DNA from: Brevibacillus reuszeri | GTDB taxonomy: Bacteria; Bacillota; Bacilli; Brevibacillales; Brevibacillaceae | Length of the DNA: 64,000 nt | NCBI RefSeq assembly: GCF_001187725.1 | Contig: NZ_LGIQ01000009.1 | Coordinates: forward strand, 2,107,493 to 2,171,492 | Reading direction: 5' to 3' | Shown: in pieces, positions 1 to 5,931 of the stretch | Numbering within the stretch: position 1 is the first letter of the stretch | How the letters are laid out: the number at the start of each line of letters is the position of its first letter | Made by a program: the position numbers and the translations under genes | Notes under the pieces: model-generated | Told to the model about the DNA's origin: nothing | Seen by the model: only the letters and a program-made list of their open reading frames with translations | The model's database searches: none

Positions 1-1
1 T

Positions 2-364
2 TTCCAAACTGCAATTACTGCAGCTGAAGCTGTGAAAAACGATCCAGCATCTACACAAGCACAAGTAGACGCAGCAGTGACTGCTCTGACAGCGGCTGAT
101 ACTACTTTTGAAGCAGGTAAAGTTGTTGTAGATACAGCAGCACTGGCTGCTGCGGTAACAGCAGCACAAGCTAAGCACGATGCAGCAACTGAGGGAAATG
201 CGTCTGGAGAGTATCCTGCTCCAGCAAAAGCAAACTTCCAAGCAGCAATTGATGCAGCAAATACTGTGAAGAACGACCCTGCATCTACACAAACACAAGT
301 AGACGCAGCAGTAACTGCTCTGGCAACGGCTGAAAATACTTTTGATGGATTGGTAACCCCTTAA
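2..364 (+). CDS. Surface-layer-like protein, 3' end of gene (5' exon of the spliced gene)
   Basis: The reading frame is open at the window edge and ends at a TAA at 362-364, so only the last 120 codons are visible. They are Ala/Thr/Val-rich and helical, and hold two copies of a module with the core KNDPAST-Q-QVDAAVTAL (nucleotides about 32-91 and 272-331, nearly identical at DNA level). Such FIVAR-like three-helix repeats are common in cell-wall and S-layer proteins, so a surface location is inferred. There are few rare codons, as in highly expressed exported proteins. The stop codon sits at the predicted 5' splice site of the group II intron that follows. This ORF would be the whole product only if the RNA is not spliced; after splicing it would continue into one of four 3' exons. 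The N-terminus, signal peptide and anchor lie outside the window. Confidence 0.85.
   Translation, partial: FQTAITAAEAVKNDPASTQAQVDAAVTALTAADTTFEAGKVVVDTAALAAAVTAAQAKHDAATEGNASGEYPAPAKANFQAAIDAANTVKNDPASTQTQVDAAVTALATAENTFDGLVTP
355..361 (+). other. Predicted IBS1 (intron-binding site 1) of the 5' exon
   Basis: AACCCCT, the last seven coding bases before the TAA, is perfectly complementary to AGGGGTT at 692-698, in the loop of an intron hairpin. Cutting after 361 falls exactly between codons (CCT, then TAA). That is the phase needed to join the AGC/AGT codon that opens each downstream exon. ATGGATTGG at 345-353 is also complementary to 494-502 and could be IBS2, but 494-499 can also pair locally with 481-486, so that part is uncertain. 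Confidence 0.7.
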
Positions 365-670
365 CAAAATCACGAAACGTTACTTCATAAACTCATCTGA
401 GTGAAAGAAGTGGAGAATGCCTCTTGGAATAACTTCATAGTTAACTCTAAGAGGCTACTCTCCAACTACCCTGTCGAATAGATTGGCGAAATCCCAATCC
501 ATGAGAACAGCCTATAAACTCATGTGCCTAATCCTCCTGCACGGAAGCAGTCCTATACCAGCTGCTCTCGTGAAGTCAGGTGAAGTCGTACTTGCTGGAA
601 GCAAGGCGGGGCTCTTTAAAAGCTGGCTATGGTCAGGAGACGAATCCATGGCGACCCAATACGAGATAGC

Positions 671-706
671 TGTTGCCAGGTAATAAGCGCTAGGGGTTTG
701 GCAACA
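671..706 (+). other. Predicted EBS1 hairpin of the group II intron
   Basis: The stem TGTTGCC (671-677) pairs with GGCAACA (700-706). The loop contains AGGGGTT (692-698), perfectly complementary to the 5' exon end at 355-361. An exon-binding sequence in a hairpin loop of domain I is the expected architecture for group II introns. Confidence 0.7.
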
Positions 707-981
707 GTCGATGTATGCGAGATCGTACAGACGAAGCAGGAACAATTCAGGCTGTTAAACCTGTTTTTCTCGGATTGTATAGTGGGGACCTACGGTCAGC
801 AAAAATAGGGATAGACAAGGTGGAACGTTTGAAGTCTTATCAGAAGAGGTGGGATAGCACCAGAGAGGCTGATAAGATGGCAGCGGGTTCGTAGTAGTGT
901 AGATGGCTTGCCGTTTGTACCCGTAGTGGCAACACAGGCGGGGAGGAGAAAACTGGCCGAAGCGAAGGAACCCAGTCAGCG

Positions 982-1018
982 GATAAGAAGGATACGAGAA
1001 CTTACAATGGGCATTGTA
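982..1018 (+). other. Shared 5' strand of the domain IV stem with a local hairpin
   Basis: GATAAGAAG (982-990) and TTACAATGGGCA (1002-1013) can pair with the 3' strands found ahead of the distal DV units: TGCCCATTGTAA at 1783-1794, 3064-3075 and 4055-4066, and CTTCTTATC at 4077-4085 (CTTCTTAT at 3086-3093). Locally, TACAATG (1003-1009) also pairs with CATTGTA (1012-1018), and AAGAAGG (985-991) pairs with CCTTCTT (1107-1113) just ahead of the first DV. The element can thus close domain IV with any of the four units. Pairing of GATAAGAAG with unit B is weak. Confidence 0.6.
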
Positions 1019-1052
1019 TTTTCTCAAGTCTACAAATGAAGAACAGCAAAGT

Positions 1053-1090
1053 AGGATTGCAGAGCGATTGTTTCTGCAATCCTCTTTGTT
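1053..1090 (+). terminator. Terminator-like hairpin inside intron domain IV
   Basis: AGGATTGCAGA (1053-1063) and TCTGCAATCCT (1073-1083) form a perfect 11-bp stem with a 9-nt loop, followed by a T-rich tract (CTTTGTTGTTTCTTT). It lies between the intron core and the first domain V. Termination here would leave a message without any DV, able to make only the short unspliced protein. Confidence 0.55.
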
Positions 1091-1125
1091 GTTTCTTTAT
1101 TTTGCTCCTTCTTCATTTGTTGATG

Positions 1126-1210
1126 GAACGCCGTGTGCGATGAAAGTCGCTTGCACGGTGTAGGCTCGAATCGAAAGCTCTCATTTTTGTGATGAGTATA
1201 AGTCGAGAAT
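1126..1210 (+). ncRNA. Group II intron domain V + VI, unit A (3' splice site at 1210/1211)
   Basis: DV is 1126-1161: GAACGCCGTG, GCGAT-GAAA-GTCGC, then GCACGGTGT. DVI is 1164-1207, closed by CTCGA/TCGAG with an inner CTCAT/ATGAG. The intron would end AAT at 1208-1210, matching the AY rule for group II 3' ends. An A ten bases from the 3' end is shared by all four units and is a candidate branch point. Confidence 0.88.
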
Positions 1211-1522
1211 AGCAATCGAGAGCCCATACTTGTAGGGGCTGGAATTCCTGATGTGGTTTTCCCACATAATGCGATGTCGGAGGTTATCTCGCTTACAGAT
1301 TATTTTTTTGACCCTGATGGAGATAATCTGACTATTACGGTTGCAATTGAAAGTGGTACTGGCATTGTATACACATTTAACGACGTGATCGGTAGCTCAA
1401 ACTATGGGAAAATCGTTTTTCATCCTACGAACGGAATTTCAAGTTTTGCGATTGTAATTGTTACCGCAGATGATGGTAAAGGTGGTACTGTTAATGACAG
1501 CTTTGAGGTGAGCGTTTCCTAA
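1211..1522 (+). CDS. Alternative 3' exon A: cadherin/Ig-like C-terminal module
   Basis: The frame is open from 1202, just inside domain VI, through the TAA at 1520-1522. With the predicted 3' splice site the exon opens with AGC (Ser) and adds 103 residues to the surface protein. The segment FFDPDGDNLTITV followed by DDGKGGTVNDSFEVSV is typical of cadherin-like/VCBS beta-sandwich repeats that end many extracellular proteins. No ribosome binding site or convincing start codon precedes it; the GTG at 1253 is internal to the domain. The exon therefore makes sense only as part of a spliced message. Confidence 0.8.
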   Translation, partial: SNREPILVGAGIPDVVFPHNAMSEVISLTDYFFDPDGDNLTITVAIESGTGIVYTFNDVIGSSNYGKIVFHPTNGISSFAIVIVTADDGKGGTVNDSFEVSVS

Positions 1523-1782
1523 ATGGTCGTGAGCGAACCGACGATTCGTAAGGCGGTCAACGTGCTTGAGTTTTTGAACCAATATGCCGAGGCTCGCAGA
1601 TTGAAGGTACAAAGGAAGAAACTGCGAAATTCTCACTGTAGAAGAGACGTAACTAATCTTCAGACCGAAAGTGTAATTCCAAATCTGTGTAGCCGATTCA
1701 GATCTACTATATCCAGTCTCAATTTTGTCTCAAATATGGTTTCCACTACAGAATGTAATCCCACTTAATGAAATAATGAATG
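1523..1782 (+). other. Inter-exon spacer with a doubtful 81-codon ORF
   Basis: An ATG directly after the exon A stop opens an 81-codon frame to 1768. It has no ribosome binding site of its own, an odd Arg/Ser/Cys-rich composition and no recognisable domain, so I treat it as chance or a decayed sequence. No terminator hairpin is visible here, unlike the spacers after exons B, C and D. Confidence 0.35.
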
Positions 1783-1899
1783 TGCCCATTGTAATAACGT
1801 TTCTATTTTATTTGTTGATGACACGCCGTGTGCGATGAAAGTCGCCCGCACGGTGTAGGCTCGAAACGAAGGCCACAATTAGTGGTATAAGTCGAGAAT
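1783..1899 (+). ncRNA. Group II intron 3' unit B (domain IV 3' strand, domains V and VI)
   Basis: The unit opens with TGCCCATTGTAA (1783-1794), complementary to 1002-1013. DV is 1820-1856: ACACGCCGTG, GCGAT-GAAA-GTCGC, GCACGGTGT. Position 1823 is C where the other units have A. DVI is 1858-1896, closed by CTCGA/TCGAG with inner CCAC/GTGG. The 3' end AAT is at 1897-1899. Outside the 12-base element and DV-DVI it differs from units C and D, so these parts look selected. Confidence 0.85.
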
Positions 1900-2868
1900 A
1901 GTGAATTACCTGTAAAAATTAGCACACAGTTTAAGGACCCCGCCCTCGCTCAAGGGATTGCAAATTGGCTGGGGATGGATGTAGATGACTATATTACCAA
2001 ACAAATCGTGATTGATTACGCAAAATCGGGAAGCAATTGGGAAAATGCTAATCTTGATTTGGACAACCTTGGAATCATAGATTTAAGCGGTATCGAAATC
2101 CTGAATGGTTCAGATGTCTATACGATTTCACTAAGAGCAAATGGTTTAGTCTCATTTGATGCCAGCGATCTGAAATTAAAAAGGTTGATAAGCCTATTTT
2201 TGCAAGGAAACGAATTAGAAAGTGTAAACGTCCAAAACTTGAATAATTTGAAATACCTAGATTTACGCAAAAATCAGTTGGAAGACTTAAATTTGACAGG
2301 GACGGAGAACTTGATCGAATTATATATTGATGGCAATGAGTTTTCCCAGCTTGACACAAGTAAATTAACCAAGATGACCTTTTTCAGTCTTTCAAACAAT
2401 GATTTCACTTCGATTGACTTGACTCCGATGCCAGGTTTGAAGATATTTGTAGCCAATGATAATCAGTTGAGCCAAATTCGTATGCAGGGCTTGTCCTATT
2501 TAGAAATTTTTGAAGCGAAGAATAATCAGTTGACCGAGCTTGATCTTTCGAATCAGTCAAAGATCAAGTCAATCGTGCTAACAAATAATCAATTAACCTC
2601 ACTTGAAGTAAAAGGATCAGAAAAACTGTCGTCGCTTCATGTAGAAAATAATCGTTTAACGGGATTAGATGTCGCTGACCTTGTAGCATTAACAGGATTG
2701 TATGCGTCAAATAATCCATTCACAGAGTTCCCCGAGCATATTACAGAACTGCAAAGCTTGATAGGATTGTATTTACGAGGAACGAACATTGATTTTACCG
2801 TAGAGCCTAATAAAAGTGTACACCAAGCGTTAATTCAAAAACTGGGGCTATATAATTATAAGTATTGA
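1900..2868 (+). CDS. Alternative 3' exon B: leucine-rich-repeat module
   Basis: The frame runs from inside DVI to a TGA at 2866-2868. The predicted exon begins AGT (Ser) and codes 322 residues. After a linker of about 45 residues it has around nine leucine-rich repeats with the pattern L-L-L-NNQL-LDL (for example LKYLDLRKNQLEDLNL and SIVLTNNQLTSLEV), the kind used for protein binding. The first ATG, at 1975, has no clear ribosome binding site, and upstream codons are equally protein-like (TQFKDPALAQGIANWLG), so the coding region starts before it. The segment is more AT-rich than exons C and D, suggesting a different origin. Confidence 0.82.
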   Translation, partial: SELPVKISTQFKDPALAQGIANWLGMDVDDYITKQIVIDYAKSGSNWENANLDLDNLGIIDLSGIEILNGSDVYTISLRANGLVSFDASDLKLKRLISLFLQGNELESVNVQNLNNLKYLDLRKNQLEDLNLTGTENLIELYIDGNEFSQLDTSKLTKMTFFSLSNNDFTSIDLTPMPGLKIFVANDNQLSQIRMQGLSYLEIFEAKNNQLTELDLSNQSKIKSIVLTNNQLTSLEVKGSEKLSSLHVENNRLTGLDVADLVALTGLYASNNPFTEFPEHITELQSLIGLYLRGTNIDFTVEPNKSVHQALIQKLGLYNYKY

Positions 2869-2911
2869 GATGAATTGAATGCTATCTAGTGACCACCTGA
2901 AGCTTTGCAAT

Positions 2912-2945
2912 AGGGTCTACCTCGAACGGGTAGGCTCTTTTTTTA
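2912..2945 (+). terminator. Rho-independent terminator after exon B
   Basis: GGTCTACC and GGGTAGGC form an imperfect stem around TCGAAC, followed by TCTTTTTTT (2936-2944). It lies between exon B and the next intron 3' unit. Messages ending here contain only units A and B. Confidence 0.6.
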
Positions 2946-3023
2946 TGATCGGGCCGGCGGCTACACCTTCTGATAAAACCCTGCCTTATTTCCCCTAAGA
3001 AGCATCTGTTCCCAATAAAAAAG

Positions 3024-3142
3024 TTTGTGAGAATTTTGTGAGACGAGTTTGCTAGGATAATAATGCCCATTGTAAAACGAAACATCTTCTTATACGTTGG
3101 TGGAACGCCGTGTGCGATGAAAGTCGCCTGCACGGTGTAGGC
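3024..3142 (+). repeat. Direct repeat, copy 1 (intron 3' unit C and upstream flank)
   Basis: About 119 bases starting GTTTGTGAGAATTTTGTGAG recur at about 4014-4133 with roughly ten differences. The repeat covers the flank, the domain IV strand and all of domain V. It ends in DVI, where the two copies diverge. This points to tandem duplication of the unit. Confidence 0.85.
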
Positions 3143-3181
3143 CTGACCGAAAACCACGAGGTGTTGTGGTTAGGCAGGAAT
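3064..3181 (+). ncRNA. Group II intron 3' unit C (domain IV 3' strand, domains V and VI)
   Basis: TGCCCATTGTAA (3064-3075) and CTTCTTAT (3086-3093) can pair with the intron core. DV is 3103-3138. DVI is 3140-3178, but its bases differ from the other units: the closing stem is CCTG/CAGG and the inner stem AACCAC/GTGGTT, so pairing is kept while sequence is not. AAT at 3179-3181 is the predicted 3' end. Confidence 0.86.
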
Positions 3182-3805
3182 AGCACTGGTGTATCTGGTT
3201 TAGCGTCTGTTGTTGATGGAACTCCGGGTGTAGCTCAAGTTGAAACGGCAACAGTTGGATCCTGGTCAACTGCAGCAGGTGATTTAATTATTACGGTAAC
3301 ATCAGATGGCGTTACAGCAGACCCTGTTAACGTTACTTTAGATGGAACGGAAAGTGCTAATATGATAGTGAATAAAATCGCTGAAACCGTAACTGTTACA
3401 GGGTATAACATTACTGCTTCTAATGGCAAAGTCATCTTAACCAAGCAAGTTCCAGCAGAAAATGACACAACTTTAAACTTTGCAATTAACGGTTCAACAA
3501 ACCATACTGGTGTACCTGACGCACCTATCTCTGCGAATACAACTACGGGTGTGGCTCAAACCGCTGAGGTTGTTACTCTTGCCATCTCCTCTGGTGCAAC
3601 TAACGCTGGTAACGTAATCGTGACTGTAAACGACACACCAACTACTGTTGCAGTAGCAGCTGGTGATACGCAAGAGCAGGTTGCCGCTAAGATTGGAGAT
3701 CTACTAACTGTTGCTGGTTACAATGTAACCGTATCTAATCGCGATGTGGTGTTTACTTCTACTACTACTGGTAACTTGCCTGATCTGAGAGTAACTCTTG
3801 ACTAA
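3182..3805 (+). CDS. Alternative 3' exon C: tandem beta-domain module
   Basis: With splicing at 3181/3182 the exon opens with AGC and codes 207 residues to a TAA at 3803-3805. It holds two related domains of about 85 residues. The first begins VAQVETATVGSW, the second VAQTAEVVTLAI; both continue through D-I-V-TV, a GYN-(I/V)-T motif and a last strand (VILTKQV / VVFTSTT). Val/Thr-rich, Cys-free composition suits an exposed beta-sandwich. An ATG at 3110 exists but lies inside domain V without a ribosome binding site. The product resembles exon D in architecture. Confidence 0.8.
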   Translation, partial: STGVSGLASVVDGTPGVAQVETATVGSWSTAAGDLIITVTSDGVTADPVNVTLDGTESANMIVNKIAETVTVTGYNITASNGKVILTKQVPAENDTTLNFAINGSTNHTGVPDAPISANTTTGVAQTAEVVTLAISSGATNAGNVIVTVNDTPTTVAVAAGDTQEQVAAKIGDLLTVAGYNVTVSNRDVVFTSTTTGNLPDLRVTLD

Positions 3806-3916
3806 GGGGAAGTGAAGCGATCAGTGCCTGTAACCATCCGAAGCAGGAACAATTTAGGTAGGTATATCAGTTTGATTCGGATTGTCGTTTTATCACATTC
3901 TCAATGATTGGTTTCC

Positions 3917-3955
3917 AAAAAGGAGTGCAGAGAAATGATCTCTGTACTCCTTTTT
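3917..3955 (+). terminator. Strong rho-independent terminator after exon C
   Basis: AGGAGTGCAGAGA and TCTCTGTACTCCT form a stem of about 13 bp with one G-T pair around a 4-nt loop, followed by TTTT. Readthrough is needed for a transcript to reach unit D. Confidence 0.85.
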
Positions 3956-4013
3956 ATCGTGAGATCTTACTTGATCGGCGACAGAGGCTACAATAGCCAT
4001 TCACTCCAATTTC

Positions 4014-4133
4014 GTTTGTGAGAATTTTGTGAGACGAGTTTGCTAGGATAAAAATGCCCATTGTAAAATGAAACATCTTCTTATCTGTTGACGGAACGCC
4101 GTGTGCGATGAAAGTCGCCTGCACGGTGTAGGC
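4014..4133 (+). repeat. Direct repeat, copy 2 (intron 3' unit D and upstream flank)
   Basis: Near-identical partner of about 3024-3142. The differences cluster in the spacer just ahead of domain V (TATACGTTGGTGG against TATCTGTTGACGG). Confidence 0.85.
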
Positions 4134-4173
4134 TCGCTATAAGCCGAGATAGAATTGAGGTTAAAGCGAGAAT
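4055..4173 (+). ncRNA. Group II intron 3' unit D (domain IV 3' strand, domains V and VI)
   Basis: TGCCCATTGTAA (4055-4066) and CTTCTTATC (4077-4085) can form 12 + 9 base pairs with 1002-1013 and 982-990, the most complete match of the four. DV is 4094-4129. DVI is 4131-4170, closed by CTCGCT/AGCGAG, again different bases with pairing kept. AAT at 4171-4173 is the predicted 3' end. Confidence 0.87.
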
Positions 4174-4854
4174 AGCGAGAGAGAGATTGAGTGGAGTACC
4201 ATGCAAGTCCAGGAAGGTAAAGCTCCAAGTGGTGGAGTAAAAGAAACAAATCGCCTGCAAATTCTGCAAGGTGCAACGCAGGATGGAAATATTAAGGTTA
4301 CGTTTGATGATGGCAAGATTTTTAAAGAAATTAACATTGCAGTAAACCAAGGTAATAGTGCGAATGACGTTCTGGGGAAATTGCTTACTCCGTATTACGA
4401 GGCATTGAAAAATAATTACGACATAACGATGGGCGGAGATTCTCTCTTTGCGATCGAACCCTCTCCAGCGGCAGACAAAGACATACAGATCACGCTTGAA
4501 GATTTGGATGGCACAGGTGTTGTCGGATCAGGCTATGAATGGAGAGCGGGAGAAGCTGGTACAGGGGGGGCAGCCGAGGTCAATGAACTCGAAATTACCC
4601 AGTCTCCATATCCAGCAAGTACCCTGGAAGTAAAGTTTACCAATGGAAGCGTAAATGAGACTGCGACTGTTACCTTGAATGGTACAGAAGGGCCATCTGA
4701 TGTTGCAAATGCAATCGCAGCAGCTTTTAAAGACCTCAATGATGGCAACGGTATATTCCGTGTCTCCGTTAGCGTTTCGGGTTCCAGCGTATTATTTACG
4801 TCTACCTATGAAGTAGCTGACACAGATGTGAGGATCACTATATCCAAAAAGTAG
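4174..4854 (+). CDS. Alternative 3' exon D: tandem beta-domain module
   Basis: The exon opens with AGC and codes 226 residues to a TAG at 4852-4854. Two domains are visible. One begins NRLQILQGATQDGNIKVTF and contains an NYDITMGGDSLFAI segment; the other begins NELEITQSPYPASTLEVKF and has a SVSGSSVLFTSTYEV segment. The strand pattern parallels exon C, so C and D are probably paralogous exons produced with the duplicated intron unit and then diverged strongly. ATG 4201 lacks a ribosome binding site and the preceding codons are in frame from domain VI. Confidence 0.8.
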   Translation, partial: SEREIEWSTMQVQEGKAPSGGVKETNRLQILQGATQDGNIKVTFDDGKIFKEINIAVNQGNSANDVLGKLLTPYYEALKNNYDITMGGDSLFAIEPSPAADKDIQITLEDLDGTGVVGSGYEWRAGEAGTGGAAEVNELEITQSPYPASTLEVKFTNGSVNETATVTLNGTEGPSDVANAIAAAFKDLNDGNGIFRVSVSVSGSSVLFTSTYEVADTDVRITISKK

Positions 4855-4978
4855 GAGAACACGAAAAGATAAGAAAAGGTTATCTGTAACTGTAACGGAT
4901 AACAGTGACCAGATAAATATCGTTAACCTCATCGTAGCTATCCCTTAATTTATGAGGTTCTTCGCCAAGAAATAGAAG

Positions 4979-5015
4979 TTAAGGGCCTGCCTCATTCGAG
5001 CGGGCCCTTGTTTTT
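4979..5015 (+). terminator. Strong rho-independent terminator after exon D
   Basis: AAGGGCCTGC and GCGGGCCCTT form a 10-bp stem (one G-T pair) around CTCATTCGA, followed by GTTTTT. This ends the whole alternatively spliced gene. Confidence 0.88.
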
Positions 5016-5082
5016 ATGAGTAGGTCAGTATAAACACCTAAGCCTCTCCTTGTTTCTCTTCGAAAAAATCCTCTGAACAGCG

Positions 5083-5880
5083 TTACCGTCCGAGCAACGT
5101 CTCAATCTCCCGTTCATACCCATACCGTTGAAAAAACTCAATCAACGCAACAGCGAATATATCTCGCTGACTGATATTTTTCTCCTTGCTGTATTCCCGC
5201 ACCATTTGATCAAGGGTGTTGGTCATATGCACTGACTTGGTGACAAAGATGCCAGGCACTGCGTAACGCGGTACAGTGCCGCTCTCAGCACCAGGAACGA
5301 TCAGGTCAACTAATCTGTCTCGATTACGTTCAAGAAGCTCCAGAAGGGGCCAGAATCGTTCTAGCAGCTCCTTGCTATCTCCAAGTGAAACTCCCGTAGA
5401 GGGAAGGGGCATTTCATTTATTAGTGGCAATTGATTAGTTTGAACAGCCACTGAAGTCTGCTCAGTTGCAATCCGTCCGTACACCTTCTGATAGTTCCCG
5501 ATTTCATAGGACCATTTGTAGCCTTTGCCTTTCATGTAAGTAGCCAAGTCTCGATGATCAGTAAAACCAAGTCGTTTTGCAATAGTTTTGGCATCAGCGC
5601 CATCTTTTTGGAACATGGAAATCACTGTCGCCGCTTTAGAGGAGGTGGCTGTACCTATCTCTATCTCCTGGCTATCCAGCTTGCTGTATGCATGAACATA
5701 GTTTTGTTTGTAGCGATCCCACACAAAATTTTTGCGCCGCATATAAATGTCGAGTGTTTTGTAGTTTTTATAGCCGAATTCTACCGCTAGCTCATCTCTT
5801 GTCTTCCCCTCAACCAGCCCCCGAAGGATTTCGGTTACGCGCTCGCTGTAGATAGCCTGTTTATCTGTATTTGATTCCAT
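5083..5880 (-). CDS. Putative DNA-binding protein with two repeated helix-turn-helix-like units and a C-terminal RHH-like segment
   Basis: The protein has 265 residues, and AGGAGTG lies 8 bases ahead of the ATG. Residues about 15-60 (ILRGLVEGKTRDELAVEFGY...YMRRKNFVWD) and 85-130 (VISMFQKDGADAKTIAKRLGF...YMKGKGYKWS) are two versions of the same unit. Each reads as a helix-turn-helix followed by an aromatic/basic stretch. The last 55 residues (VTKSVHMTNTLDQMV...ISQRDIFAVALIEFF) resemble a ribbon-helix-helix or oligomerisation segment. It lies 51 bases downstream of a tyrosine recombinase on the same strand, probably in one operon. An accessory or directionality factor, or a regulator of that recombinase, is an inference. 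I do not recognise a named family. Confidence 0.7.
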   Translation of the reverse strand: MESNTDKQAIYSERVTEILRGLVEGKTRDELAVEFGYKNYKTLDIYMRRKNFVWDRYKQNYVHAYSKLDSQEIEIGTATSSKAATVISMFQKDGADAKTIAKRLGFTDHRDLATYMKGKGYKWSYEIGNYQKVYGRIATEQTSVAVQTNQLPLINEMPLPSTGVSLGDSKELLERFWPLLELLERNRDRLVDLIVPGAESGTVPRYAVPGIFVTKSVHMTNTLDQMVREYSKEKNISQRDIFAVALIEFFQRYGYEREIETLLGR

Positions 5881-5931
5881 TGAAGTGCACTCCTATGCTA
5901 AGTCTCTGCTAACGTACAGTCATATCCAAAA

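Larger units (their letters stand above)
362..1210 (+). ncRNA. ORF-less group II intron (proximal splice form, 849 nt)
   Basis: No reverse transcriptase is encoded. What identifies the element is a domain V (1126-1161) with the GAAA-capped GCGAU/GUCGC stem and a CGC-type catalytic triad, a following domain VI hairpin and a terminal AAU. A large folded 5' half precedes them. Helices visible by eye are TGGAGA/TCTCCA with GCCTCTT/AAGAGGC (about 411-464), GATTGG/CCAATC (481-499), CATGAG/CTCATG (500-522), the EBS1 hairpin (671-706), and a domain III-like stretch with CGTAGTAGTG near 890-900. The usual GUGYG start is not at the inferred splice point; the nearest candidate, GTGAAAG, is at 401, about 40 nt inside, beyond a small hairpin (ACTTC/GAAGT with ACTC/GAGT, 380-410). 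The short ORFs inside the intron look like chance frames. Three further DV-DVI units downstream would give longer intron forms of about 1538, 2820 and 3812 nt. Confidence 0.88.

Noticed and set aside
483..1227. Several short ORFs within the intron (483-683 plus, 512-745, 755-1027 and 1030-1227 minus)
   Set aside because: They lie in the structured ribozyme part, overlap each other on both strands and have no ribosome sites or domain content. None resembles a maturase.
1523..1768. 81-codon ORF just after exon A
   Set aside because: No Shine-Dalgarno and no recognisable domain; kept only as a spacer note.
1127..4132. The four GCCGTGTGCGATGAAAGTCGC repeats as a CRISPR array or simple dispersed repeat
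   Set aside because: Spacing is about 690, 1280 and 990 bases and each copy folds as group II domain V followed by a domain VI hairpin.
4880..4910. Inverted GTTATC/GATAAC around 13 bases as a second recombinase site
   Set aside because: Arms are only 6 bp, with no match to the 8648-8673 arms, and it lies in ordinary 3' untranslated sequence of exon D.
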